A stretch of DNA of 64,000 bases from Brenneria sp. hezel4-2-4 (GTDB lineage: Bacteria > Pseudomonadota > Gammaproteobacteria > Enterobacterales > Enterobacteriaceae): assembly GCF_013155275.1 (NCBI RefSeq), contig NZ_JABJXS010000002.1, forward strand, positions 434,001 through 498,000, in the 5' to 3' direction. The position numbers and the translations under genes are program-made. Under the pieces are notes generated by a model. It did not search any database and was not told where the DNA came from. It saw only the letters and a program-made list of their open reading frames with translations. Shown piece after piece: positions 43,457-53,224 of this stretch (positions within the stretch are counted from its first letter, which is position 1; every line of letters starts with the position of its first letter).

Positions 43457-44899
43457 ATGAATAGTGGGGAAAAGAAACATAATCTTGCATATGTCCTGCT
43501 GATATGTAGCGTTGCTGCATTGGGGGGGCTGTTGCAAGGTTATGATACATCGGTTATTTCAGGCGTTATTGAACCATTAAACAAGCATTTTAGTTTAACG
43601 TCCTCTGAAACGGGATGGGCCGTTTCCAGTATTGTTATCGGTTGTGTTGTCGGCGCTTATCTGGCCGGTAAATTGGCCGATCGCTATGGCCGGAAAGCGG
43701 CGTTGATTATTACCGTTTTTTTAATGATGGTGTCGGTTTTAGGCATGGCGCTGGCGACGACATTTACTCTCTTTATTATCTTCCGGATCCTGGGAGGGTT
43801 CGGTATAGGTCTGGCGTCGGTCGTATCGCCCATTTATATGACGGAAGTCGCACCCAGGGATTATCGCGGGCGCGTCGTAACCATGAATATGATCTGTTTT
43901 GTCGGTGGTCAGGTTCTGGTTTTAATCGTCAACTACTTAATTGTCAGAAACGCTGAAGAGTCATGGATAATAGATCTCGGCTGGCGTTACATGCTGGCCA
44001 TCGGCATTATTCCCTGCATTTTATTTCTGTTGTTTGTCGGTTTTATTCCCGAGTCTCCTCGTTGGAATGTCATGAAGGGACGAGACAGCGCGGCGCTTCA
44101 CACGTTGACGCGAATCTCGAACCAAGAACATGCCCGTCATGTTTTGCAGGAGATTAAAGAGTCATTCATTACCAAAGCGCCATCCGCCGAAAATGCCGGT
44201 CTGTCAGGGCGTGGGATTCATCGCAAAGGCACTTCATTTATTATCATCGCTGTCATGATTGCCATGTTTAATCAACTTACCGGAATTAATGTTATTCAGT
44301 ATTTTGGGCCGACGCTGTTAATGAATGTGACGGGAAATATGCAGGAAGCTATGTATATGGTGACCTGGCTGGCGGGTTTGCAATTTATTGGCGTATTAGT
44401 CGGGATGACGTTGGTTGACCGCTATGGCCGCCGAATTTTATTACTTATCGGCTCCTGCGGTACGTTTTTCTGCCTTGCTTTGACTTTCGTGACGTTCTAT
44501 TTCGGCGTAAGAGGTTATGCCTCGATCATCGGTTTATTGGGATTCATGTTTATTTTCGGTATGACCTGGGCGCAAATAGCGTGGACCGTAATAGGCGAAA
44601 TCCTGCCTAACCGTTTACGCGCCGTCGGGATGGGAATCGCCTATGCGGCAATGTGGGGATCAAACTTTGTCATCAGCCAGATATTCCCCGTCATTAATGA
44701 TCATCCCTGGTTACGTGAGAAATTTCATGGCGGATTCCCGCTGCTGTTGTTCTCCATCTGTTGCCTGATCTCCTGGTGGTTCGTACACCGCTATGTTCCT
44801 GAAACAAAAGGTGTGGCCCTGGAGAAAATTGAGGAATTGATTTCTGTACGGCGGGAACAAAAGCCAAACGTCACTGTGACCACAGATGTAATAAATTAA
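43457..44899 (+). CDS. MFS sugar porter (inositol/xylose type)
   Basis: A 480-residue transporter of the sugar porter family with 12 predicted helices. Duplicated signatures are visible: ADRYGRKAA after helix 2 and VDRYGRRIL after helix 8, PESPRW after helix 6 and VPETKG after helix 12. The QLTGINVIQYF segment in helix 7 is typical of proton-coupled sugar symporters such as XylE and IolT. It heads the plus-strand operon with an AAGGG ribosome site, and dehydratase and dehydrogenase genes follow, so its substrate is probably a cyclitol or hexose. Myo-inositol or a stereoisomer is the likeliest guess. Confidence 0.92.
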   Translation: MNSGEKKHNLAYVLLICSVAALGGLLQGYDTSVISGVIEPLNKHFSLTSSETGWAVSSIVIGCVVGAYLAGKLADRYGRKAALIITVFLMMVSVLGMALATTFTLFIIFRILGGFGIGLASVVSPIYMTEVAPRDYRGRVVTMNMICFVGGQVLVLIVNYLIVRNAEESWIIDLGWRYMLAIGIIPCILFLLFVGFIPESPRWNVMKGRDSAALHTLTRISNQEHARHVLQEIKESFITKAPSAENAGLSGRGIHRKGTSFIIIAVMIAMFNQLTGINVIQYFGPTLLMNVTGNMQEAMYMVTWLAGLQFIGVLVGMTLVDRYGRRILLLIGSCGTFFCLALTFVTFYFGVRGYASIIGLLGFMFIFGMTWAQIAWTVIGEILPNRLRAVGMGIAYAAMWGSNFVISQIFPVINDHPWLREKFHGGFPLLLFSICCLISWWFVHRYVPETKGVALEKIEELISVRREQKPNVTVTTDVIN

Positions 44900-44938
44900 G
44901 CCCTTAATTAACGATATTTTGTCAATGGAGAGATTACG

Positions 44939-45862
44939 ATGACCATACATATTGCAAATGCGCCTTGTAGTTGGGGTGTGGACGATCCGAAGAATCCAAA
45001 TTTGCCTCCATGGGAAAAAGTACTTAAGGAAGCCAGCCAGGCCGGTTATAAAAGCATTGAATTGGGGCCGTGGACGTATTTGCCGACTGATGCGGTAAAA
45101 CTGACGGAAGCGTTGAATCAATATCAACTGTCTATTGTTGCCGGTACGATTTTTGATGATCTGGTCAGTGAAGCGAATTTCGATAACATGATCGAACTTA
45201 CGCATAATCTCTGTCGGAATCTTGCCAAAATTCCGACGGCGCAAAAAACGCATGGTAATAACTACCCGGCGCCGTACCTGGTGATTATCGATTTCGGCGA
45301 CGCCGAGCGTGCGCGTTATGCCGGACACTCCGATAAGGCGCCCAGGCTCAGCGCCCAGGACTGGCGACGAATGATGGATCATATTAAACAAATCAGCCAG
45401 ATTGCCTGGAACGAGTACGGCGTTCGGCCGGTAATTCATCCCCATGCCGGCGGTTGTATTGAGTTCGCCGACGAGATTGATCGGCTGGCGAAGGATATTC
45501 CCCATGATATCGCCGGCCTCTGCCTCGACACCGGGCATCTTTATTATTCGGGAATGGATCCTGTGACCTGGTTAACGCGACATTTCGCCCGTTTAGATTA
45601 CATTCACTTCAAAGATGTCAACGAGCCGGTGCATAAAGATGTGCTCCGCCGGGGACTGGATTTCTTTGCGGCCGCGGCGGAAGGGGTTATGTGTCCGATA
45701 GGGAAAGGCGCCATTGATTATCCTGCGGTAAAAGCCTTGCTGGTCGAACGAGAATACCAAGGTTGGATCACGATCGAGCAGGAACGCGATCCGCGCCAGG
45801 CTGAAGGCAGCCTGCGCGACGTGACCGAAAGCCTGCATTACCTGAAAGCCGTCGGCTTCTGA
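44939..45862 (+). CDS. IolE-like inosose dehydratase / sugar phosphate isomerase family
   Basis: A 307-residue TIM-barrel protein. The N-terminal NAPCSWGVDDP is the signature start of the IolE-like (2-keto-myo-inositol dehydratase) group. Metal-site strands are visible in VIHPHAGGCIE, LCLDTGHLYY, IHFKDVNEP and ITIEQERDP. IolE removes water from an inosose. The ribosome site GGAGAG is good, and the gene lies 40 bp after the transporter and 16 bp before the first dehydrogenase. Tagatose/keto-sugar epimerases share the fold, so an epimerase role is possible. Confidence 0.8.
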   Translation: MTIHIANAPCSWGVDDPKNPNLPPWEKVLKEASQAGYKSIELGPWTYLPTDAVKLTEALNQYQLSIVAGTIFDDLVSEANFDNMIELTHNLCRNLAKIPTAQKTHGNNYPAPYLVIIDFGDAERARYAGHSDKAPRLSAQDWRRMMDHIKQISQIAWNEYGVRPVIHPHAGGCIEFADEIDRLAKDIPHDIAGLCLDTGHLYYSGMDPVTWLTRHFARLDYIHFKDVNEPVHKDVLRRGLDFFAAAAEGVMCPIGKGAIDYPAVKALLVEREYQGWITIEQERDPRQAEGSLRDVTESLHYLKAVGF

Positions 45863-45877
45863 GATGAGGGGAACATT

Positions 45878-47056
45878 ATGATTAATGGCACCAAACCGGT
45901 TGGAAGATCGTTGCGCTGGGGAATGGTCGGCGGCGGCGGGACGAGCCAGATCGGTTACATTCACCGTTCCGCGGCGCTACGCGATTCGACATTTACCCTG
46001 CTTGCCGGCGCGCTGGATATTGATGCGGAACGCGGCCGGGAGTTTGGTCGGCAACTGGGCATCGACCCTGAACGTTGTTACCCGGATTATCAGACTCTGT
46101 TCGCGGAGGAGGCTAAACGCGAGGACGGGATCGAGGCGGTCTCCATCGCGACGCCCAACAATACCCACTTTGCCATTTGCAAAGCCGCACTGGAGTCAGG
46201 TCTGCACGTCGTCTGTGAAAAACCGCTATGTTTTACCGGCGAAGAGGCCGGCATTCTGGTGAAGCTTAGCGAAGCGAAAAACAAGATCGTGGGTGTGACC
46301 TATGGCTATGCCGGCCATCAGTTGATTCTGCAAGCCAGGGATATGATAGCCCAGGGCCTGTTGGGCGAAATCCGGATTATCAATATGCAGTTTGCTCACG
46401 GTTTCCATGCCGAAGCGGTGGAATTGCAGAATCCGAGCACCCGCTGGCGAGTGGATCCGAAGTTTGTGGGGCCGAGCTACGTGCTGGGCGATTTGGCCAC
46501 GCATCCGCTGTTTTTGGCCGAAACCATGGTGCCGCAGTTGCATATCAAGCGCTTGCTGTGTTCACGCCAGAGCTTTGTGAAAACCCGTGCGCCGCTGGAA
46601 GATAATGCCTACGTGCTTATGGAGTATGACAACGGCGCGGTGGGCACGATGTGGAGTTCCGCGGTGAACAGCGGTTCGATGCATGGTCAGAAAGTACGCG
46701 TTGTTGGCTCGAAGGCCAGCCTGGAATGGTGGGATGAACAGCCAAACCAGTTGCGCTACGAAATTCAGGGTGAACCGGTACGCATTCTGGAGCGCGGTAT
46801 GTCGTACCTCAGCCCGGTGGCGCTGGCTGACGATCGCATCGGCGGCGGTCACCCGGAAGGGTTGTTTGAGGCATGGTCTAACCTGTATCGCCGCTTCGCC
46901 ATTGCCATGGATGCGGCGAACCGCGGAGACAAGGCGTTCCTTGACGGGTTCTGGTATCCGGATGTCCGCGCCGGGCAATTGGGCGTCAACTGGGTCGAGC
47001 ATTGCGTAAAATCCGCCGATGCCGGCGCTCAGTGGGTGGATTTTAATATCGAATAA
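45878..47056 (+). CDS. Gfo/Idh/MocA-family NAD(P)-dependent dehydrogenase
   Basis: A 392-residue oxidoreductase. The Rossmann fold begins at about residue 14 with WGMVGGGGTSQIG and is followed by ATPNNTHF, the conserved CEKPL motif and a C-terminal substrate domain with HPLFLAET. At 392 residues it belongs to the longer group of the family, near proteins acting on scyllo-inositol or glycosides. It forms an operon with the IolE-like gene. Together they suggest oxidation of a cyclitol or sugar to a keto compound followed by dehydration. The preferred substrate is not determinable here. Confidence 0.88.
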   Translation: MINGTKPVGRSLRWGMVGGGGTSQIGYIHRSAALRDSTFTLLAGALDIDAERGREFGRQLGIDPERCYPDYQTLFAEEAKREDGIEAVSIATPNNTHFAICKAALESGLHVVCEKPLCFTGEEAGILVKLSEAKNKIVGVTYGYAGHQLILQARDMIAQGLLGEIRIINMQFAHGFHAEAVELQNPSTRWRVDPKFVGPSYVLGDLATHPLFLAETMVPQLHIKRLLCSRQSFVKTRAPLEDNAYVLMEYDNGAVGTMWSSAVNSGSMHGQKVRVVGSKASLEWWDEQPNQLRYEIQGEPVRILERGMSYLSPVALADDRIGGGHPEGLFEAWSNLYRRFAIAMDAANRGDKAFLDGFWYPDVRAGQLGVNWVEHCVKSADAGAQWVDFNIE

Positions 47057-47070
47057 GGCATTACCGACAG

Positions 47071-47099
47071 GCCCTGCCATCAAAGTAGGGCTTCTTTTT
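47071..47099 (+). terminator. Intercistronic terminator-like hairpin
   Basis: GCCCT and AGGGC pair across an 11-base loop and are followed by TTCTTTTT. It lies between the first dehydrogenase and the UPF0303 gene, whose ribosome site begins right after the T tract. It may act as a partial terminator that lowers expression of the downstream genes. Confidence 0.5.
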
Positions 47100-47111
47100 A
47101 ACGGAGTGATT

Positions 47112-47603
47112 ATGTCTGCAATCCCATCAGTGAACGAGATTATCGAGCAGGAACAGCGGATTCGGGTGAGCGATTTTGATTTTAACGCCGCCTGGTTTAT
47201 TGGCGGCCGGATCCGCGAAAGGGCGATTAGCGAAAACCTGCCAATCGCGATTGAAGTCTATGCGTTTGGGCAAATACTTTTTCTTACCGCACTGAAAGGA
47301 TCAAGCGGCGAACATCTTGAATGGATGGCGCGCAAGAGAAATACGGTGTTAAGAAATTCCCGTTCTTCATTATTGACCGGTGAGCAATACAAGGCTGAAG
47401 GTCGGTCAATGGAAGATCTGCCCTATATTGATGCCCGTCAGTATACGGACAGCGGCGGCAGTTTCCCTATTTTAATGAAAAGCGGCGCGGTGATTGGCGC
47501 CGTGACGGTAAGCGGTCTGGCTTCTCATGAGGATCATGATTTAGCCGCGTGGGGGATCGAGAAATATCTGCAATACCGGGATGAAAATAGCGATCGCCAG
47601 TGA
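47112..47603 (+). CDS. UPF0303 / heme-degrading-domain family protein
   Basis: A 163-residue soluble protein of the UPF0303 group within the HbpS/GlcG/PduO-C superfamily. The family C-terminal pattern GGSFPILMKSGAVIGAVTVSG and the following SHEDHDLAAW are clear. The ATG at 47112 has a CGGAGTG ribosome site; the longer in-frame reading from 47019 overlaps the upstream gene and is rejected. Members often sit in carbohydrate clusters, and the role is not established. It is followed after 57 bp by an IolG-like dehydrogenase. Confidence 0.82.
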   Translation: MSAIPSVNEIIEQEQRIRVSDFDFNAAWFIGGRIRERAISENLPIAIEVYAFGQILFLTALKGSSGEHLEWMARKRNTVLRNSRSSLLTGEQYKAEGRSMEDLPYIDARQYTDSGGSFPILMKSGAVIGAVTVSGLASHEDHDLAAWGIEKYLQYRDENSDRQ

Positions 47604-47660
47604 CTGATGATAAGCCGATGCAGAGTGATGTTTCTGTATGAAATTAAATGAGGTGTTTCT

Positions 47661-48656
47661 ATGTTTAATATAGCGTTGCTGGGTGCGGGAAAGATCGGCA
47701 GTATTCATGCGAATAATATTTTTAGACATAATGAAGCCACGCTGTGGTCTGTTGTGGATCCTAATGCTGATAATGCCAAACGGTTAGCCGAGAAATATGG
47801 CGCTCAGTGGTATATCACGGCGGAAGACGCGCTGGCTGATAGCAACGTTGATGGCGTTTGGATTGCATCGGCAAGTCATACTCATGCGGATTTAATCGAA
47901 CTGGCCGCCCTCCATGGAAAGGCCATATTTTGCGAGAAGCCCATCCATCTTGATTCCGCACGAGTGAGCGAATGCCTGGCAACGGTTAAAAAGCATAATG
48001 TTCCGTTGATTATAGGCTTTAATCGTCGATTTGATCCGCAATTCAGCCGTATTAAAGCGCTTGCGGATCAAGGGAAAATTGGCAAAAAAGAATCGCTGTT
48101 GATTATTTCCAGGGATCCGCTTCCGCCGCCTATCGACTATGTCAAAATTTCGGGAGGACTCTTCAAGGATATGATGATTCATGATTTTGATATGGCCCGA
48201 TTTATCATGGGGGAAGATCCCGACTCAATTTTTGCCCAGGGGAGCAATTTAGTCGATCCGGAAATTGGCGCGGCCGGAGATATTGATACGGCATTCGTGA
48301 CGTTAAAGTTTCCATCGGGAGCGATAGCGACGATTGTGAATAGCCGTCGCTCCGGCTATGGCTACGACCAGCGTATTGAATTGCACGGTTCTGGCGGATT
48401 GCTTAGCGCGGGGAATATCTATGAGGATCAGGTCTGCGTCTGGGATACGTCCGGCAGGAAATCGGCGCCGCCGGAACACTTTTACCTGCAACGGTACAAG
48501 GATGCTTATGCCGCGGAGTTAGATCATCTTGTCGCCGTCATGGGCGGGAAAACGTCGCCCGGATGCAGCGGCGAGGATGGCGAGAAAGCGTTGTTGCTGG
48601 CGCTAAAAGCCGCGGAGTCTTTAAAGGAAGGTAAGGAAATTCCAATCAGCTACTAG
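47661..48656 (+). CDS. iolG: Inositol 2-dehydrogenase-like protein (Gfo/Idh/MocA, IolG type)
   Basis: A 331-residue NAD-dependent dehydrogenase, close to the usual IolG length. Motifs are the Rossmann start ALLGAGKIGSIHA, IASASHTH, the catalytic FCEKPIHLD, GFNRRFDP and the substrate-site GGLFKDMMIHDFDMARF, in which the Lys/Asp/His set of IolG-type enzymes can be placed. IolG oxidises myo-inositol to scyllo-inosose. A GAGGTG ribosome site precedes the ATG. The adjacent IolE-like dehydratase and sugar porter support the assignment. IolB, IolC and IolD are not in the window. Confidence 0.82.
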   Translation: MFNIALLGAGKIGSIHANNIFRHNEATLWSVVDPNADNAKRLAEKYGAQWYITAEDALADSNVDGVWIASASHTHADLIELAALHGKAIFCEKPIHLDSARVSECLATVKKHNVPLIIGFNRRFDPQFSRIKALADQGKIGKKESLLIISRDPLPPPIDYVKISGGLFKDMMIHDFDMARFIMGEDPDSIFAQGSNLVDPEIGAAGDIDTAFVTLKFPSGAIATIVNSRRSGYGYDQRIELHGSGGLLSAGNIYEDQVCVWDTSGRKSAPPEHFYLQRYKDAYAAELDHLVAVMGGKTSPGCSGEDGEKALLLALKAAESLKEGKEIPISY

Positions 48657-48788
48657 TTATCGTTGAATATCCGCCCGGCGCGTCTGGTTGTGAGGCGTGT
48701 CGGCGGCGATTGGGATTGTTGTGATCGGAAGCTTCTCGTTATATTGCAATGGTCGGCAATCGGGTTGATTTTATCTGGGGCACCGACA

Positions 48789-49670
48789 ATGACGTTGCAA
48801 CGTAAAGCTGATTTATTACTGGTTTTGACCACCCTCATCGCCGCCTGCGGCTGGATATTTTCCCGTGAAGCGATCGCCGGTATGCCGGTGTTTGCTTTTC
48901 TTTGTTTACGTTTTCTCGGCGCGGCCGCGTGCCTGTTGCCTTTCTGTCGCGGCCGGCGCATTCCTCGTCGTCAGTGGCGTCCGGCGCTGGTTAGCGGCCT
49001 GTGGATGGCGCTGAGCATGTGCTTATGGATTTATTCCGTCGCCACCTCGCTTTCCCTTGGCGAAGGGGCGTTCATTATGAGCCTCTCGATGCTGTTTGTG
49101 CCGCTGGTCTCCTGGGGATTAATGAAAGCCCGCCCGTTACGCGCTTTCTGGGAATGCCTGCCGGTGGCGATGGTGGGTCTGGGCCTGCTGAGTCTGCGCC
49201 AGCCGGTGGAATTTCATGCCAGCCAGGGCTGGTTTCTTCTGGCGGCTATCGCTCAGGCGATAGCGTTCTGCCACACCAGTCGTTGCGCCCGTGAGGTGCC
49301 GCTGATCCCCCTTACCACGATACAATTGGCGTGTACCGGTTTCAGCGGCCTGGTTCTGACTCTGATATTCGAGGAGTGGTCGCAGCCTTTCACGCTGACC
49401 ACCGGGTTGTGGCTGCTGGTCAGTATTTTTATTGCCACCTGTTTACGTTTCGGTCTGCAACTTCAGGGACAAAAACACACCACGGCCGCCAATGCCGCCA
49501 TTATCATGATTCTTGAACCATTGCTGACGGTGATCGCCGTTGCTCTCTGGTACGGCGAACAGTTGCCTGCTCAGCAGATTATCGGTGGGATCCTGATTCT
49601 GCTGGCGCAATTCTGGTATCGCTGCCGCACCTTCTTTCTGATGTCGGTCAACGTCAGGAAATCCCTGTGA
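48789..49670 (+). CDS. EamA/DMT-superfamily transporter (ten-helix exporter type)
   Basis: A 293-residue membrane protein with ten hydrophobic segments made of two EamA repeats; TANAAIIMILEPLLTVI in the second repeat is typical of the family. DMT proteins export amino acids or other metabolites. The ATG at 48789 is chosen over an upstream in-frame start because reading from 48663 would add an unusual non-membrane leader. It is not clearly part of the inositol-type operon: 132 bp separate it from iolG. The substrate is unknown. Confidence 0.85.
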   Translation: MTLQRKADLLLVLTTLIAACGWIFSREAIAGMPVFAFLCLRFLGAAACLLPFCRGRRIPRRQWRPALVSGLWMALSMCLWIYSVATSLSLGEGAFIMSLSMLFVPLVSWGLMKARPLRAFWECLPVAMVGLGLLSLRQPVEFHASQGWFLLAAIAQAIAFCHTSRCAREVPLIPLTTIQLACTGFSGLVLTLIFEEWSQPFTLTTGLWLLVSIFIATCLRFGLQLQGQKHTTAANAAIIMILEPLLTVIAVALWYGEQLPAQQIIGGILILLAQFWYRCRTFFLMSVNVRKSL

Positions 49671-49677
49671 TCTCGAC

Positions 49678-49812
49678 GATTGCCTTTGGTCTGAGTCTGC
49701 CTTGGCGATCAACGGTTTCGACAGGGAATCGCGTATTCAGTCGATGCTGAATTTAATCATTGGCGGTGCTCATAACGTAAGGGAAAAAGTAATGCTGGCG
49801 GTATATCAGTGA
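49678..49812 (+). pseudogene. Possible remnant of a protein C-terminus
   Basis: Forty-four open codons ending at a TGA read INGFDRESRIQSMLNL then IIGGAHNVREKVMLAVYQ, which has the look of real protein but no in-frame start or ribosome site. It begins inside the end of the EamA gene in another frame. It might be the tail of a lost regulator. The family is not recognised. Confidence 0.22.
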
Positions 49813-50302
49813 ATAATTTTTTTCACTATCGGTAATTTTTTTTAAAAAATGCGTTTCGAATAAACAAGAAAATATCTGTTTTTTAACCTTTAACATTATT
49901 TTTTGTTACATCCGCCGAAAGAAAAATAGAAAGCTAAAAAAAGCTATAAAGAACAATGCGCTTATGATTGGTTTTATAAAAAATGCCTAAATTAATAACG
50001 TGTTATTCAACATTTTGTTGAAAGGCTAAATAACATTTTTCATCCAGTAGCCGACGCTATCCATCCAAATTTCACTGAAAAAGAAACGATATTCTTTATA
50101 TTTGATCTATCTCCCAAAAATGGAATTTTCATTCCAGTTAGAATAAAAAAAGAAAAAATAATCGTTATTGTAGGTGGGGGATCTCTTCTTCCGGGATGCA
50201 AGGGCGCATCTTGATTAAATCGGCGATGAGGAATCAATTTTTTTAACTAAAAGCCAGACATGCTCAAGGGCAAGGGCGGCAAGGATGATACCGGCAAGAC
50301 AT

Positions 50303-50327
50303 TCCCTTGGTGAAAGGGAGGGTTTTT
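50303..50327 (+). terminator. Attenuator-like hairpin before adhE
   Basis: TCCCTT and AAGGGA form a six-base-pair stem with a five-base loop, followed by GGG and TTTTT. It lies 33 bp upstream of the adhE start, so it is either a terminator/attenuator in the adhE leader or a structure that controls access to the ribosome site. Confidence 0.4.
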
Positions 50328-50360
50328 ACTTAAAAATTTAATCCCTTTAGGAGAACACTT

Positions 50361-53075
50361 ATGTCAGTTGTCAAAAACAGTGCCGAGCTGGACAAACTTG
50401 TCACCCGAGTGCTCAACGCACAGCGTGAATACGCCAGTTTCACGCAACAGCAGGTGGACAAAATTTTCCGCGCCGCTGCCCTTGCCGCGTCGGATGCCCG
50501 TATTCCGCTTGCCAAAATGGCGGTGGACGAATCCGGCATGGGGGTAGTGGAAGACAAGGTGATCAAAAATCACTTTGCATCCGAATATATCTACAACGCC
50601 TATAAAGACGAGAAAACCTGCGGCATTCTTGAAGAGGATGTCGCCTTTGGAACGATAACCATCGCCGAGCCCATTGGGATCATCTGCGGTATCGTGCCCA
50701 CGACCAATCCGACTTCCACGGCGATTTTCAAGGCGTTGATCAGCCTGAAAACCCGCAACGGCATTATTTTCTCCCCCCATCCCAGAGCGAAAAACGCCAC
50801 CAATAAAGCGGCGGAAATCGTTTTGCGCGCGGCGGTTGAAGCCGGCGCCCCGGAAGACATCATCGGCTGGATTGACGAGCCTTCCGTCGATCTCTCCAAC
50901 CAACTGATGAACCATCCCGGCGTAAACCTGATCCTGGCGACCGGCGGCCCGGGTATGGTCAAGGCCGCCTACAGCTCCGGTAAGCCGGCTATCGGCGTCG
51001 GCGCCGGTAATACGCCGGTGGTGATTGACGAGACCGCGGACATTAAACGCGCCGTGGCGTCGATTCTGATGTCCAAAACCTTTGATAACGGCGTTATCTG
51101 CGCTTCCGAGCAGTCGGTGGTGGTGGTTGATGCGGTGTATGACCGGGTGCGGGAACGTTTTTCCTCGCACGGCGGCTATCTTTTGCAGGGGAAGGAGCTG
51201 AAAAAGGTTCAGGATATTATCCTGAAAAACGGCGGGCTGAATGCGGCGATAGTAGGTCAGTCGGCGACCAGGATTGCTGAAATGGCGGGAATCGCCGTAC
51301 CGCCGGATACCAAAATCCTCATCGGCGAAGTGACGCTGGTGGAGGATAGCGAACCCTTTGCTCACGAAAAGCTCTCTCCGACGCTGGCGATGTATCGTGC
51401 GAAAGATTTTGAAGACGCCGTATACAAAGCGGAAAAACTGGTGGAAATGGGCGGCATCGGCCACACCTCCTGCCTGTATACCGACCAGGATAACCAAACG
51501 GCGCGTGTGGCCTACTTCGGCGACAAAATGAAAACCGCCCGGATCCTGATTAATACCCCGACTTCGCAGGGGGGGATCGGCGATCTGTACAACTTCAAGC
51601 TCGCCCCGTCGTTGACGCTGGGATGCGGCTCATGGGGAGGAAACTCCATCTCTGAGAACGTGGGGCCTAAGCACCTGATCAACAAAAAAACCGTTGCTAA
51701 GCGAGCTGAAAACATGCTGTGGCATAAACTCCCCAAATCCATCTATTTCCGTCGCGGTTCGCTGCCTGTCGCATTGGATGAAGTCATCGGCGACGGCTAC
51801 AAACGTGCGTTTATCGTTACCGACCGTTTCCTGTTCAACAATGGCTACGCCGATCAGGTCACGTCCGTATTGAAAGCCGCCGGTATTGAAACCGAAGTCT
51901 TCTTTGACGTGGAGGCCGATCCCACCCTGGCTATCGTGCGTAAGGGCGCGGAACTGATGAACTCCTTCCTGCCGGATGTCATCATCGCGCTGGGTGGCGG
52001 TTCGCCGATGGATGCGGCGAAAATCATGTGGGTGATGTACGAGCATCCGGATACCCACTTTGCCGATTTGGCGCTGCGCTTTATGGATATTCGTAAGCGT
52101 ATCTACCGGTTCCCGAAAATGGGCGTGAAGGCGAGAATGATCGCCATCCCCACGACGTCCGGCACCGGTTCTGAAGTCACGCCTTTCGCGGTCGTCACCG
52201 ACGATGCCACCGGGCAGAAATATCCGCTGGCCGACTACGCTCTGACGCCGGATATGGCGATCGTCGACGCCAATCTGGTGATGAACATGCCGAAATCCCT
52301 GTGCGCCTTCGGCGGTCTGGATGCGGTTACTCATGCGCTGGAAGCCTATGTCTCCGTTCTGGCCACCGAATTCTCCGACGGTCAGGCGTTGCAGGCGCTA
52401 AAACTGCTTAAAGAAAATCTGCCGGCCTCTTACCGCGAAGGCGCTAAAAATCCGGCGGCCCGCGAGCGCGTACACAGCGGAGCCACCATAGCCGGCATCG
52501 CCTTTGCCAATGCGTTCCTCGGCGTGTGTCACTCCATGGCGCATAAACTGGGTTCGCAATTCCACATTCCGCACGGTCTGGCGAACGCATTACTGATCGC
52601 TAACGTTATTCGTTACAACGCGAATGACAATCCGACCAAACAGACCGCATTTAGCCAGTATGACCATCCGCAGGCCCGTCGCCGCTATGCGGAAATCGCT
52701 AATCACCTGGGGTTGACGACGGCGAGCGATCTGACTTCGCAGAAGATTGAGAAATTGCTGAACTGGTTGGAGGAAATCAAGGAAGAACTGGGTATTCCGA
52801 AGTCGATTCGCGAAGCCGGGGTGTCGGAAGCCGATTTTCTGGCGCATCTGGACAAACTGTCGGAAGACGCATTTGACGATCAATGCACCGGGGCAAACCC
52901 GCGCTATCCGCTGATTGCCGAACTGAAGCAGATTCTGCTGGACAGCTACTACGGGCGCGAATATGTCGAGGAGTACAACGCTGTTCCGGCAGCCGGCGAG
53001 CGTGTTGATTCCCGCGCCGCGCCACAAAAGGAAAAAGCGAAAACCGATAAGGAAATCAGCCAGTCGCTAAGTTAA
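50361..53075 (+). CDS. adhE: Bifunctional acetaldehyde-CoA/alcohol dehydrogenase AdhE
   Basis: A 904-residue fermentative enzyme that is collinear with E. coli AdhE (891 residues) and highly similar to it throughout. The N-terminal half is a CoA-acylating aldehyde dehydrogenase with catalytic C247 in GVICASEQS. A linker follows, then an iron-dependent alcohol dehydrogenase half with the NAD-binding ALGGGSPMDAAK and metal-ligand histidines in the CHSMAHKLGSQFHIPHG region. It reduces acetyl-CoA to ethanol during anaerobic growth and forms spirosomes in E. coli. The ribosome site AGGAGA is strong. In E. coli adhE lies elsewhere, so its position between iol-type genes here is unusual. Confidence 0.97.
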   Translation: MSVVKNSAELDKLVTRVLNAQREYASFTQQQVDKIFRAAALAASDARIPLAKMAVDESGMGVVEDKVIKNHFASEYIYNAYKDEKTCGILEEDVAFGTITIAEPIGIICGIVPTTNPTSTAIFKALISLKTRNGIIFSPHPRAKNATNKAAEIVLRAAVEAGAPEDIIGWIDEPSVDLSNQLMNHPGVNLILATGGPGMVKAAYSSGKPAIGVGAGNTPVVIDETADIKRAVASILMSKTFDNGVICASEQSVVVVDAVYDRVRERFSSHGGYLLQGKELKKVQDIILKNGGLNAAIVGQSATRIAEMAGIAVPPDTKILIGEVTLVEDSEPFAHEKLSPTLAMYRAKDFEDAVYKAEKLVEMGGIGHTSCLYTDQDNQTARVAYFGDKMKTARILINTPTSQGGIGDLYNFKLAPSLTLGCGSWGGNSISENVGPKHLINKKTVAKRAENMLWHKLPKSIYFRRGSLPVALDEVIGDGYKRAFIVTDRFLFNNGYADQVTSVLKAAGIETEVFFDVEADPTLAIVRKGAELMNSFLPDVIIALGGGSPMDAAKIMWVMYEHPDTHFADLALRFMDIRKRIYRFPKMGVKARMIAIPTTSGTGSEVTPFAVVTDDATGQKYPLADYALTPDMAIVDANLVMNMPKSLCAFGGLDAVTHALEAYVSVLATEFSDGQALQALKLLKENLPASYREGAKNPAARERVHSGATIAGIAFANAFLGVCHSMAHKLGSQFHIPHGLANALLIANVIRYNANDNPTKQTAFSQYDHPQARRRYAEIANHLGLTTASDLTSQKIEKLLNWLEEIKEELGIPKSIREAGVSEADFLAHLDKLSEDAFDDQCTGANPRYPLIAELKQILLDSYYGREYVEEYNAVPAAGERVDSRAAPQKEKAKTDKEISQSLS

Positions 53076-53224
53076 TCGCGGGACTGGAGGCAGGGAGGCC
53101 GATTCGGATAAATAACGCGGCGTCGTCTATTCGTGTTGGAAACGCTGGGGTCGGATTGCATGTATGCAAAACCATGCCCTGAGGATGAACAAAGATTGGA
53201 CATCATACTGATTGGAGAAATCTT

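Larger units (their letters stand above)
49671..50360. other. Leader region of adhE
   Basis: This 690-bp stretch has no complete gene and is AT-rich from about 49800. It holds a possible coding remnant and a hairpin just before adhE, both listed. In E. coli adhE has a long, processed leader, and this region may play the same role. Confidence 0.4.
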
